Shown: positions 42,370 to 50,824 of the stretch, in pieces
Layout of the letters: the number at the start of each line of letters is the position of its first letter
Numbering within the stretch: position 1 is the stretch's first letter
Source of the DNA: Verrucomicrobiaceae bacterium
Lineage (GTDB): Bacteria; Verrucomicrobiota; Verrucomicrobiia; Verrucomicrobiales; Verrucomicrobiaceae
Direction of reading: 5' to 3'
DNA length: 64,000 nucleotides
NCBI GenBank assembly: GCA_021151605.1
Contig: JAGKWZ010000002.1
Coordinates: 15,487 to 79,486 of the forward strand
The notes under the pieces: model-generated
What the model was told of the DNA's origin: nothing
Databases searched by the model: none
Seen by the model: only the letters and a program-made list of their open reading frames with translations
Program-made: the position numbers and the translations under genes

Positions 42370-42452
42370 GCATGCGGCGGTCTAAGGGCTGCAAACCTTA
42401 GCCAACGGTGGACATGCCGAAAACACTCCTCAGTCGCCGGAGTGCTCTGAGG
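42370..42452. other. Structured intergenic segment
   Basis: Within the gap before the glycosyltransferase, CTAAGG (42382-42387) pairs with CCTTAG (42396-42401) inside GCATG (42370-42374) / CATGC (42413-42417). Next to it CACTCC (42424-42429) can pair with GGAGTG (42439-42444), or CCTCAG (42428-42433) with CTGAGG (42447-42452). The alternatives suggest an RNA that can fold, but no known RNA family is recognised. Confidence 0.3.
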
Positions 42453-42499
42453 GCAACCTCTGGTGGACGTCTGTCAGGGAGGTAATTCGGTATCGAAAT

Positions 42500-43627
42500 T
42501 TACAGTTTTCCCTTGCGCAGTATGTGTACACCTAGCATCCCAAATGCGACCATTGATGGCACGGCGAGAAAGTGCAGCCAGACAATGAGAGTGTTTGCGT
42601 AGTCGAGCCCGGCAAAGTTAGAACGCGTCCATTGCAGCACGAGCCAGCCAATGACGAGGCTGATGCTACTCAGAAGTGCGACGAGCAGGAAGAAAAGGCT
42701 GCCTTCATCCATCTCAATAAGTTTGCGCGTGATGGTGCGGGGCTGCTCGCTTTTCTGAAGGAACATGGCGGCGGAGAGCATATAAATCTGTGTCCCGACG
42801 AGGGCAGCGAGGAGAAGAAGCACCTGGCTGTGAACCCCGAAGATATTCAGGCCACCAACATTCACCAGCCCGGTCGTGCCTGCGATACCCTGAAGCACGC
42901 TAGCGAGGATAATGAGTAGCAGCCCACCGAGTTCAAACATGCGGGGGCGCTCGGAAAGGATGAATAGCAAGTGCCTCATTCCGTCGCGCCAAGTGCGCAG
43001 ATGCGGGGTGCGCTCGACGGGTGGCGGACGCAAGCCAGATAGGATCTCCACTGTGCTGGCCTTTTTTTTCAGAGCCTTAATGAGTAACTCTGAGGCGAAT
43101 TCCATGCCGCTGGCGCGTATGTCCCAGGTCTGGTAGGCGGTCTTTTTCAGGCAGCGGAAGCCAGAGTTACAGTCGCTGAGCTTGCCTTTAAAAAGCAGAT
43201 TGATCAGGCCAGTGAGAACGGGCGTTCCTAGGATGCGGTGTAGCGTGGGCATGGCCCCAGGCTCGATGACTCCCTTCATGCGGGAGGCGATGCCCATATC
43301 CGCATCAGCTTTCGAGGTGGTCTTGTAGAGTTCGAGCGAGTTCTCGTAGAAGTAAGTGCCATCTGCGTCGGCAAACATGACGTACTTTCCTTCCGCTGCC
43401 TCAATGCCGCCACGCAGGGCTGCACCGTAGCCGCGTGTTGGGACAGGCACGACGCGTGCTCCACGATCTTTGGCGATCTGGCGTGAGTCATCCGTGCTGC
43501 CATTGTCAGCCACGACAATCTCATATTTCAACGAACTGTCTGCATCGAGCGATTTACGCACGGCATCTATACAGAGTGCGATGGTACGGCTTTCATTGAG
43601 GCAGGGGAAGACGAAGGTGAGATCCAT
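42500..43627 (-). CDS. Family 2 glycosyltransferase (DPM1-like) with membrane tail
   Basis: A 375-residue enzyme. The N-terminal GT-A domain has 'FVFPCLNESRTI', 'VVADNGSTDDS', 'RGYGAALRGGIEAAEGKYVM' and 'FADADGTY' (the metal-binding DAD), similar to dolichyl/undecaprenyl-phosphate mannosyl- and glucosyltransferases. Four hydrophobic segments follow from about 235 to the end. It would transfer a sugar from a nucleotide donor to a lipid carrier on the inner membrane. No other sugar-transfer genes are adjacent. Confidence 0.9.
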   Translation of the reverse strand: MDLTFVFPCLNESRTIALCIDAVRKSLDADSSLKYEIVVADNGSTDDSRQIAKDRGARVVPVPTRGYGAALRGGIEAAEGKYVMFADADGTYFYENSLELYKTTSKADADMGIASRMKGVIEPGAMPTLHRILGTPVLTGLINLLFKGKLSDCNSGFRCLKKTAYQTWDIRASGMEFASELLIKALKKKASTVEILSGLRPPPVERTPHLRTWRDGMRHLLFILSERPRMFELGGLLLIILASVLQGIAGTTGLVNVGGLNIFGVHSQVLLLLAALVGTQIYMLSAAMFLQKSEQPRTITRKLIEMDEGSLFFLLVALLSSISLVIGWLVLQWTRSNFAGLDYANTLIVWLHFLAVPSMVAFGMLGVHILRKGKL

Positions 43628-43788
43628 GAGATGAAAGTGGGTCAGATGAGCTGAGATGCCGGGCGCGTTTAGCAGTGAGAAGGACTAATGTCGAAGTAAA
43701 AAAGGCGAAGAAGCAATCAACCCAATTTCGAGAGTTATCGTGGTCGTTTGTCTTTCGGGGTATTACCGAAAGATCACGCATTCCGTGT

Positions 43789-44700
43789 TCAGTGGGCCAA
43801 CAGCTCCTTCGCTGCCTTCTCAATGGCTGGAAGAAGCTCGGCTGGGAGATCGGTGAGCAACGGCAATGCTGGGCCGGTTTTCGCGATGCCCGCCAGCTCC
43901 ACGGCGTGATGCAGGACGAGGATGGGGCTGTGAGCGTTGCGGAGGTCTTCGAGCGGGCGGAAGATGGCGCGGATCTGCTCGGCTTTCTCGTAATCGCCGG
44001 CATGGATGGCGTGCATCATGTCGGTGCTGAGTTGGGGCTTCACGCAGACGCAGCCAGCGGTGAAACCAGTGATGCCAAAATCGCGCAGGTGGATGATGGC
44101 GGGTTGCTCGCCGATGCCGGAGACGATGAGGTCGGTATTCACCAGCGTGACAAGTTTGCTCAGGTAGGCGTCCTGCGCGGGGTCAGGCTTCACGACTGCG
44201 TATTTGATCCAGGAGATGAGACCGTCATTCACAAGTTCGGCGGCGAGCTCGGGGGTGATGTACGACTCGTCTTTGATGTAGAGCACGGCTTTCAAACCGG
44301 AACGCTCGACGAAGTGGCGGATGGCGGTGGCCACACCAGCGGGCTTCGAGGGGAAGAGCGTGGGCAGAAGCATTGCGGTGGGGAATTCGTGATCTTTGAG
44401 CATCGCGGCCTGATCCATCGCTGTGCCATACATGGGGCCGACGCTGGGGACCATCCAGAGATCCTCGGGGGCGATCTCGCGCAGCATGGTGAGCAGGGCG
44501 GGATACTCCGACGGGGCGATGTTGTAGAGGTTCGCATTGCCCCCGTAGAGCAACGTGCGAATGCCGCCGGCATACATGTGCTTCACGAGCTTTTCATTTT
44601 CAGCACGGCTGAGGCTGAGATCGGCGTTCCGGCACAGCGGCGGGACGGCGATGACGGAGCTGCGGAGATCGGCGGGAGCGTTGACGGGCGTGGTCTTCAT
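43789..44700 (-). CDS. DapA-family lyase/aldolase
   Basis: A 303-residue TIM-barrel protein of the dihydrodipicolinate synthase / N-acetylneuraminate lyase family. The Schiff-base lysine is in 'AVLYIKDESY', and the usual GTTGE loop is changed to 'YGGNANLY', so lysine synthesis is unlikely and a keto-acid aldolase is more probable. Start 44700 begins the conserved core. It follows the DUF1553 gene by 67 bp on the same strand. Planctomycete and verrucomicrobial genomes often keep such lyases beside DUF1501/DUF1553 pairs. Confidence 0.85.
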   Translation of the reverse strand: MKTTPVNAPADLRSSVIAVPPLCRNADLSLSRAENEKLVKHMYAGGIRTLLYGGNANLYNIAPSEYPALLTMLREIAPEDLWMVPSVGPMYGTAMDQAAMLKDHEFPTAMLLPTLFPSKPAGVATAIRHFVERSGLKAVLYIKDESYITPELAAELVNDGLISWIKYAVVKPDPAQDAYLSKLVTLVNTDLIVSGIGEQPAIIHLRDFGITGFTAGCVCVKPQLSTDMMHAIHAGDYEKAEQIRAIFRPLEDLRNAHSPILVLHHAVELAGIAKTGPALPLLTDLPAELLPAIEKAAKELLAH

Positions 44701-44767
44701 GCGAGCGCCCATACAACGGAGCGTGGGCTTTTCGGCAAATGGAAACCTTAGGGAAGAAACGGTGCTT

Positions 44768-46531
44768 TCAGTCCACAAACAGGAACTCGTTCGAGTTCAG
44801 CAGAGCGAGGCAGTAATCTGCCAAGGCACCTTGGAAGCTGCTGGCGAGTTGGGTTTGCTGTTCGATGAAGGTGCTGCCGGTGGTGATTTCGGCCTCGGTG
44901 GCTTTTCGGGAAAGGCAGCGCTGCGTCGCCGCAGAAACTAGGGCGCGGGTACCTGAGCCGTGCTTTTGCGTGAGCGTGGTGGCGAGCTTCGCGGCAGTTT
45001 CGTGGGCGATGTCGGAGTTGAGCAAGGTCAGGGCCTGCGGGGCAGTGGTGGACTCGTTTCGGCGGGCACAGCTGATTTGCGCATCGGGTCGGTCAAAGAG
45101 GTCGAAGAGCGGGTGGCGGACGTTTCGGCGGGCGAAGATGTAAACGCTGCGGCGAGTGTGCTCGGTAACATCCTCCGTGACTTTGTATTGGCCTTTGAGA
45201 AGCGTGTCGCTGACCTCCTTGGGCATGGGCAGACGCACGCCGGGGCCGCCGGATTTGAGATTGAGCTGGCCGGAGACGCTGAGCATGGCATCTCGCAGCA
45301 TCTCGCCTGTGAGTCGGCGTGGAGTTTGTAGTTCGGCCTTCAGGCCGTCAGGAACTCCAGAACGGCCTGAAGGCCGAACTACGAGCGAAGACTGCCGATA
45401 CGTCGGCGACATGACGATGAGCTTGTGGAGCTTTTTGAGGCTCCAGTTTTGCCGGGGAAGCTCGGCAGCTAGCCAGTCGAGCAACGCAGGATGACTCGGA
45501 GCCTCTCCCTGATGACCGAGATCGCCCGGCACAGCGGCGAGCGGTTTGCCAAAGTGCTGCTGCCAGATCCGATTCGCCATCGCTCGGAGGAAAAGCGCGT
45601 TGTCCTTGCTGGCGAGCCACTGGGCAAAAGCGGCGCGGTCGGTTTTCTCCAAGCTGCCGAAAAGGCGTGGGATGGCGGGTGTGATCTCGGGGCCGGGGCG
45701 TTTGAAGTCACCGCGCACGAAGACCGTGCTGGCGGGCACGCCTTCGGTAAAGACTCGCACGCTGGGACCGAGAGGCTTGCGCTCTTTGGGCAGCACCGTG
45801 TTATCGAAGAAGGCACGCAGCCGGTAGAAATCGGCCTGGCTGATGGGGTCGTAAGGGTGGTCGTGGCACTGAGCGCAGCCGACCGTGAGCCCCAGCCCGA
45901 CCGCGCCGACGGTGCTGGTGATGTCGTTGAGCAAGACATGGCGGCGCTCAGACTGGTTGTTCAGGTCCGGCATGTCCGGCACCGTGAAAAGGAAAGCCGT
46001 GGCGTTTTCGTCGCCATCTGGAAGCAGGTCGCCGGCGATCTGCTGCTGCACGAATTGATCGAAGGGCATGTCGTCATTCAGCGCCTTGATGACCCAGTCC
46101 CGATACTGCCAAGCTCGGCTGCGCTCCGCGTCATATTCAAAGCCATCCGTCTCCGCGAAACGCGCCAGATCCAGCCACCACTGCGCCCAGTGCTCGCCGT
46201 ATTCTTTCGAGGCGAGCAAGTCATCGACGAGCGTCTCATAGTCTTTCTGCGCGTCTAAGCTCGGTGGCAGTCCAGTGAGATCAAAAGTGACCCGCCGGAT
46301 GAGCGTCGCCGTATCCGCTGGCGGCGACTGAGGCGGCGAGAGCTTTTCGAGCGTGGCCTCTGCGCCTGCCTTCGCCAACGGCCGAAAGGCCCAATGCTCA
46401 CGGTCTTTGTCCGTGATCGGCCGCTCATCCTTCACCGGGTCCGCCGATGCCCGAATAGCGACGGCGTGGGATGGAGTCACGCCGAGCAGCATGACCCAAA
46501 GTGCCATCGTGATTGGGAGAGGCTTCGTCAT
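44768..46531 (-). CDS. DUF1549/DUF1553 (PSCyt2-PSD1) secreted protein
   Basis: A 587-residue exported protein. Signal peptide about 1-24, then DUF1549 with 'LIRRVTFDLTGLPPSL', 'YGEHWAQWWLDLARFAETDG' and a CxxCH site 'CAQCHDHPYDP' of the c-type heme kind. DUF1553 follows with 'ANRIWQQHFGKPL' and 'RRNESTTAPQALTLLNS', ending 'LLNSNEFLFVD'. It is shorter than most family members, which often carry an extra cytochrome domain. Residues 384-402 come from a palindromic repeat read in frame, in place of the usual 'ADPENRLLW'-like segment. It is downstream of a DUF1501 gene by 25 bp. Confidence 0.92.
   Translation of the reverse strand: MTKPLPITMALWVMLLGVTPSHAVAIRASADPVKDERPITDKDREHWAFRPLAKAGAEATLEKLSPPQSPPADTATLIRRVTFDLTGLPPSLDAQKDYETLVDDLLASKEYGEHWAQWWLDLARFAETDGFEYDAERSRAWQYRDWVIKALNDDMPFDQFVQQQIAGDLLPDGDENATAFLFTVPDMPDLNNQSERRHVLLNDITSTVGAVGLGLTVGCAQCHDHPYDPISQADFYRLRAFFDNTVLPKERKPLGPSVRVFTEGVPASTVFVRGDFKRPGPEITPAIPRLFGSLEKTDRAAFAQWLASKDNALFLRAMANRIWQQHFGKPLAAVPGDLGHQGEAPSHPALLDWLAAELPRQNWSLKKLHKLIVMSPTYRQSSLVVRPSGRSGVPDGLKAELQTPRRLTGEMLRDAMLSVSGQLNLKSGGPGVRLPMPKEVSDTLLKGQYKVTEDVTEHTRRSVYIFARRNVRHPLFDLFDRPDAQISCARRNESTTAPQALTLLNSDIAHETAAKLATTLTQKHGSGTRALVSAATQRCLSRKATEAEITTGSTFIEQQTQLASSFQGALADYCLALLNSNEFLFVD
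45328..45382. repeat. REP-like palindrome inside the DUF1553 gene
   Basis: Perfect 21-bp inverted repeat, arms 45328-45348 and 45362-45382 (starting GTAGTTCGGCCTTCAGG), with a 13-nt loop. The reading frame passes through it and gives 'VVRPSGRSGVPDGLKAEL'. The form resembles REP elements spread by RAYT transposases. No second full copy was found in this window. Confidence 0.85.
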
Positions 46532-46556
46532 TCGATCATTCGGGTTTCGGCATTCC

Positions 46557-47942
46557 TCACGCCAGCACGCCCCTCACCACATTCCCCTCCACGCCGGTTA
46601 GGCGCTGGTCGAGGCCGTTGAGGCGGTAGGTGAGGCGTTCGTGATCGAGGCCGAGCAGGTGCAGCAGCGTGGCGTGCAGATCGTGGACATGCACTTTGTC
46701 CTGAGCGGCGCGGAGGCCGAACTCGTCGGTGGCTCCGTGGACGTGACCGTGCTTCACCCCGGCACCAAAGAGCATGGTGGTGTAGCCCCAGGGGTTGTGA
46801 TCGCGACCGACGCCTTTTTCACTCATGGGCATACGGCCAAACTCGCCGCCCCAGATGACGAGCGTGTCATCGAGCAGGCCGCGCTGCTTCAGGTCGCGGA
46901 TCAAACCGGCGACGGGCAGGTCGGTGCGGGCGCTGTAGTCGCTGTGATTCTTCAGGACGTTTTCGTGGGCATCCCAGCCATTGGTATCGCCGGAGTAAAT
47001 CTGCACGAAACGCACACCGCGCTCAATCATGCGACGGGCGAGCAGGCAACGGGTGCCGAACTCCTTCGTCGTCGGATGGTCGATGCCGTAGAGATGCTTT
47101 GTGGCTTCGGTTTCGCGGGAGATGTCCACGGCCTCGGGAGCGGCGGTTTGCATGCGGAAGGCCAGCTCGTAGGCACGGATGCGGGCATCGAGCACGCTGT
47201 CGCCCTCATGCCGGGCGAGATGGGCGGCATTCATCTGCTGGATGAGGTCCAGCGTGGCACGCTGACGAGGGCTGCTGTGCGGGCTTTTCAGATCCAGGAT
47301 GGGATGCTCGCCAGCACGCATGGTGGTGCCTTGATAAGTCGCAGGTAAAAAGCCGTTGCCCCAGGCTGGCGGGCCGCCTTTCAGCCCACCACTGGGATCA
47401 GGCATGACGACAAAGGCGGGCATGTCCGTGTTCTCCGTGCCGAGGCCATACGAGACCCAACTGCCCATGCTCGGCTTGCCCATCTGGATGGAGCCCGTGT
47501 TCATCTGATAGACCGACTGCGGATGGTTCACGCTATCGCCATGGCAACTGCGGATCACACACATCTCGTCCGCTAGCTCCGCCATGTTCGGCAGGAAGTC
47601 GCTGATCTCGATCCCGCTCTGGCCGTGCTTCCGAAACGGCTTCACCGGCGCGAGCAGCGGGTTTTGCGCCACTTTCCGCCGAGTCTCGACGGCTCCGTAG
47701 CTATCAGGCAAAGGCTTGCCCGCATGGCGAATGAGGTCGGGCTTCGGATCAAAGAGGTCCACATGGCTCGGCCCGCCGTGCATAAAGAGCCAAATGACGC
47801 GCCTCGCCTTCGCCGGGAAGTGGGAGCGCCCTTCACCACCCAGCGCGTCGGTTTGCAAAAGATGCGAAGCGGCGATGCCTGACAAGCCAACGCCCGTGCT
47901 GCCGAGAAATCGGCGGCGAGAGAAGGTAGGCAGCTTGGTCAT
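46557..47942 (-). CDS. DUF1501 Tat-exported sulfatase-like protein
   Basis: A 461-residue protein with a Tat signal ('SRRRFLGSTGVGLSGIAASH') and DUF1501 blocks: 'VIWLFMHGGPSHVDLFDPKP', 'DEMCVIRSCHGDSVNHPQS', 'GTRCLLARRMIERGVRFVQI', 'VIWGGEFGRMP' and 'GRDHNPWGYTTMLFGAGVKH'. The fold is that of alkaline phosphatase/sulfatase enzymes, but no formylglycine motif is present. It forms an operon with the DUF1553 gene; the pair is common in Planctomycetes and Verrucomicrobia and the substrate is unknown. Confidence 0.93.
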   Translation of the reverse strand: MTKLPTFSRRRFLGSTGVGLSGIAASHLLQTDALGGEGRSHFPAKARRVIWLFMHGGPSHVDLFDPKPDLIRHAGKPLPDSYGAVETRRKVAQNPLLAPVKPFRKHGQSGIEISDFLPNMAELADEMCVIRSCHGDSVNHPQSVYQMNTGSIQMGKPSMGSWVSYGLGTENTDMPAFVVMPDPSGGLKGGPPAWGNGFLPATYQGTTMRAGEHPILDLKSPHSSPRQRATLDLIQQMNAAHLARHEGDSVLDARIRAYELAFRMQTAAPEAVDISRETEATKHLYGIDHPTTKEFGTRCLLARRMIERGVRFVQIYSGDTNGWDAHENVLKNHSDYSARTDLPVAGLIRDLKQRGLLDDTLVIWGGEFGRMPMSEKGVGRDHNPWGYTTMLFGAGVKHGHVHGATDEFGLRAAQDKVHVHDLHATLLHLLGLDHERLTYRLNGLDQRLTGVEGNVVRGVLA

Positions 47943-47985
47943 GGCGCGAAAACGGTGTCAGGCTGCCCCATCCATCATTGAAGCA

Positions 47986-48327
47986 TCAATACCTCGGCAC
48001 TGCGGGATCGACGAGCTCGGACCAGGCATCGATGCCGCCGCGCATGGACTGGGTCTGGCGGAAGCCGTGCTGGCGCAGCCAGGTGGCGGCGCGCTGACTC
48101 CTCATGCCGTGGTGGCAGTAGATGATGATGTGCTGATTCACATCAAAGAAGCGCTGAGGAGCCAGCTCACCGAATTGCGACAGGGGCACGAGCTCGGCAT
48201 TTGGAAGGCGGCAGACCTGCCACTCATCCTGCTCACGGCAGTCGATGATCCGCGGCGGTGTCTCTTCTGGCCGACCCAGGAGGTAATTCACATCATCTAC
48301 GCTGACTTCGAGAGGCAGTTCGTTCAT
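47986..48327 (-). CDS. Rhodanese-domain sulfurtransferase
   Basis: A 113-residue single rhodanese domain with active-site cysteine in 'IIIYCHHGMRSQRAATWL' and the N-terminal 'RIIDCREQDEWQVCRLPNA'. It would handle sulfane sulfur in the cytoplasm. It lies between the L,D-transpeptidase (13 bp) and the DUF1501 gene (43 bp) on the same strand. Confidence 0.92.
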   Translation of the reverse strand: MNELPLEVSVDDVNYLLGRPEETPPRIIDCREQDEWQVCRLPNAELVPLSQFGELAPQRFFDVNQHIIIYCHHGMRSQRAATWLRQHGFRQTQSMRGGIDAWSELVDPAVPRY

Positions 48328-48340
48328 GGCAAACCTCGGC

Positions 48341-48952
48341 TCAGGGGCGGACGGTCACAGGAGTGCCCTGAGACACATTGTTAAAGAAAATGGCGGCCAT
48401 ATGGCCGGGCATGCGGACACAGCCATGGCTGGCGGGATAACCGGGGAGGAAGCCCTCGTGCATCCCAGTTCCGCCATTGAATCGCATGAAGTGGTGCATT
48501 TTGGAACCCTCAAATCGTGTGCCGGGCGGCGGCTTATCCTTAGAAATGTCGATATTTGCCACGACGACCTGCCCATAGGCATCCACGAAGTCTCCGTAGA
48601 GGTTGGATTTATGCCACTGGTCTTTCTGGATGACCTTGAAGTTACCAGTCTTCGTGGCGTGCTTCTCGTCTCCGGTGGACAGAGCCGAAACACCTGCCAG
48701 CGAGCCACCTTTGTAAAAGTAGGCCTTCTGATCACTTAGATCGATCACGATACTGGGCGCACCCGCCATGCCATCTCCGTCCCAGTAGGAGACCAAGTCT
48801 TGATTGTACAGCGCCGAGTGCGGAACCACGCTCGGATCAAAAGCCTCCAGATACTGTGTTTGACCGCGTGAAGAGCCGGTGTTCGCGCAAGAGGCGAGAC
48901 TGCCGAGCAGGGCGAGGATGGAAAGACGGAAGAACAGGTCGTGTGTGGACAT
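48341..48952 (-). CDS. L,D-transpeptidase (YkuD) lipoprotein
   Basis: A 203-residue lipoprotein: signal peptide with lipobox 'LGSLASC', then a YkuD catalytic domain with 'IVIDLSDQKAYFYKGG', 'STGDEKHATKTGNFKV' and the active-site 'HEGFLPGYPASHGCVRM'. It would make 3-3 cross-links or attach proteins to peptidoglycan. Start 48952 begins the signal peptide; a longer frame upstream is not supported. It is divergent from the Gfo/Idh/MocA gene. Confidence 0.92.
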   Translation of the reverse strand: MSTHDLFFRLSILALLGSLASCANTGSSRGQTQYLEAFDPSVVPHSALYNQDLVSYWDGDGMAGAPSIVIDLSDQKAYFYKGGSLAGVSALSTGDEKHATKTGNFKVIQKDQWHKSNLYGDFVDAYGQVVVANIDISKDKPPPGTRFEGSKMHHFMRFNGGTGMHEGFLPGYPASHGCVRMPGHMAAIFFNNVSQGTPVTVRP

Positions 48953-49153
48953 CTCGATCAGCAGGGGGACCAGGGAACGGAAAGTGCGCGGGAGGATGCC
49001 GCAACGGCCTCCCTCTGTCCACTGCTTCCTGCCTTTTCGCCCTGCCTTCGTCAGCAGGCAGAGCTTTCCTGCCTGGATGAGGTTTTTTGCCGTGGCATGT
49101 ATGAAGCATTGGCCTGATGCGTATGCTTGTGCCTGTTTTTGATACCGAAAACC

Positions 49154-50500
49154 ATGACCACCACGTCCACCCCATCCCGCCGTTCTTTCCTGACCACCGC
49201 CGCTGGCGCTGTGGCAGCTCCTTTCATCCTGCCTTCCCGAGTCTGGTCGGCTGAAACCGCTCCCAACTCGCGCATCAACATCGGTTTCATCGGCATGGGC
49301 AAGATGAACAGTGGCCACCTCGGCAACTTCCTCGGCCGCGAGAGCGTGAATGTCGCCGCAGTGTGCGACGTGGACACCAACCGCCGCAACAACGCCAAGG
49401 CCACCGTCGAGAAGCGCTACGGCGAGAAGAAAGATGGCAGCTACAAGGGCTGCGATGCCTACAGCGACTTCCGCGAATTACTCGCCCGCAAGGATATCGA
49501 TGCTGTCGTCGTGGCTACGCCTGACCATTGGCATGCCTACATCGGCATCGCCGCCGTGAAAGCTGGCAAGGATGTCTATGGTGAGAAGCCTCTCACCCAC
49601 AATGTCCACGAAGCCCTCACACTCACGAAGGCCGTGCGCGACAGCGGCCGCATCTTCCAGACCGGCTCTCAGCAGCGCTCCAGCAAGGAATTCCGCATCG
49701 CCTGCGAACTCGTGCGCAACGGCGTCATCGGAGAGATCAAGACCATCACCACCTCCTTTGGCGATCCTGCACCTGTTTATAATTTGGCCGAAGAGCCTGC
49801 CGAACCCGGCCTCGACTGGGATCGCTGGTGCGGTCCGGGCCCGCTGAAGCCCTACAGCAGTGTCCTCAGCCCTCGTGGCGTCCACAACCACTTTCCCGCT
49901 TGGCGCATGACCCGTGAGTTCGGCGGTGGCATGATCACCGACTGGGGTGCTCATCATATCGACATCGCCCAGTGGGGCCTCGGCATGGACGAAAGCGGCC
50001 CCGTCGAGGTCCGCTCCGCAGGCGCTGACAAAAAGCGTGGTGCCCAGCTCGTCTATGCCAATGGTGTCGTGCTCACCCATGGCGAAGGCAAAGGGGTCTC
50101 CTTCTACGGCACCGAAGGCGAGGTGCATGTGAACCGTGGCAAGTTCGAGCTCTGGCTCGGCGGCAAAAAAGTCCACGGCTTCATGGACAAGGAAGTGGAC
50201 AAAGGAACCTCCCTTGATCGCGAAGTGGTGCTCTCCGAGCGCGAGTTCCTCAAGGACGCCAAGGTGAAGCTTTATGAGAGCAAAAACCACCACGACGACT
50301 GGCTCAACAGCATCAAAACGCGTGAGCGCCCGATCTGCGATGTCGCCGTCGGTGCCACCACCGTCATCTCCTGCCACCTCATGAACATGGCCTACTGGCA
50401 TGGTGCCAGCTTCAAATGGAACCCCACCGACCGCACCTTTGCCGAAGGCGGAGATCCGAAATGGCTCACCCGCGACTACCGCGGTGATTGGGTGGTCTAA
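49154..50500 (+). CDS. Gfo/Idh/MocA family oxidoreductase, Tat-exported (copy 1)
   Basis: A 448-residue NAD(P)-dependent sugar oxidoreductase. A Tat signal ('RRSFLTTAAGAVAAPFIL') precedes the Rossmann fold 'INIGFIGMGKMNSGHLGNFL' and the catalytic 'VYGEKPLTHNVHEAL' (EKP motif). The C-terminal half includes 'GGGMITDWGAHHIDIAQWGL'. Tat export means it folds with its cofactor before secretion. Sugar substrate unknown. A terminator and a large palindrome follow. Confidence 0.93.
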   Translation: MTTTSTPSRRSFLTTAAGAVAAPFILPSRVWSAETAPNSRINIGFIGMGKMNSGHLGNFLGRESVNVAAVCDVDTNRRNNAKATVEKRYGEKKDGSYKGCDAYSDFRELLARKDIDAVVVATPDHWHAYIGIAAVKAGKDVYGEKPLTHNVHEALTLTKAVRDSGRIFQTGSQQRSSKEFRIACELVRNGVIGEIKTITTSFGDPAPVYNLAEEPAEPGLDWDRWCGPGPLKPYSSVLSPRGVHNHFPAWRMTREFGGGMITDWGAHHIDIAQWGLGMDESGPVEVRSAGADKKRGAQLVYANGVVLTHGEGKGVSFYGTEGEVHVNRGKFELWLGGKKVHGFMDKEVDKGTSLDREVVLSEREFLKDAKVKLYESKNHHDDWLNSIKTRERPICDVAVGATTVISCHLMNMAYWHGASFKWNPTDRTFAEGGDPKWLTRDYRGDWVV

Positions 50501-50546
50501 GCCCACCAGTCATAGAGGCTCAGTCCTCACCAATTCAAACCATCAG

Positions 50547-50571
50547 GCGGCCTCACCAGGGGCCGCTTTTT
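50547..50571 (+). terminator. Rho-independent terminator
   Basis: GCGGCC (50547-50552) / GGCCGC (50561-50566), 8-nt loop, then five T. Confidence 0.8.
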
Positions 50572-50578
50572 GCTGTGA

Positions 50579-50747
50579 CTAGACTGGTTCTCGAAAAGAA
50601 TGTCTGAAATGACCGGCGAGCGCGGCGGCTTCAGTGGCAAGGAAAGAACGAGGAGGCTATTAGAACAATAGCTGACGAGTGAATGACGCCGCCAATGAGG
50701 CCGCCCCGTCGCCGGCAATCTGACAGACATTTCGAGAACCGGTCTAG
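50579..50747. repeat. 169-bp near-complete palindrome (MITE or structured RNA)
   Basis: The ends CTAGACTGGTTCTCGAAA (50579-50596) and their reverse complement (50730-50747, one mismatch) are followed inward by matching TGTCTG, CCGGCGA and GGCGGCYTCA-type blocks with small gaps. A perfect centre GCTATT-AGAAC-AATAGC lies at 50656-50672. Both halves share one centre near 50664, so the whole element can fold as a single long hairpin. Together with the terminator it fills the gap between the Gfo and pyruvyltransferase genes; the last 77 bp before the next gene show nothing else. Confidence 0.75.
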
Positions 50748-50824
50748 GTCGGCATGCATTTGCTGGTTGGACATTCCGGCCGCTTCGTGTCCAAAATGGG
50801 AATTCACACGCCTCATAGATCACC

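Noticed and set aside
42300..42499. Signal recognition particle RNA or other housekeeping RNA in this gap
   Set aside because: The conserved SRP loop bases and known RNA signatures are absent; only short hairpins are seen.
43675..44751. Plus-strand frame of 358 codons opposite the DapA-like gene
   Set aside because: The minus strand has a conserved TIM-barrel with Schiff-base lysine; the plus frame has no family features.
45491..46258. Plus-strand frame opposite the DUF1553 gene
   Set aside because: The minus frame holds CxxCH and DUF1549/DUF1553 blocks; the plus frame is a shadow.
46557..47942. True sulfatase
   Set aside because: No C/S-x-P-x-R formylglycine motif; DUF1501 proteins share only the wider fold.
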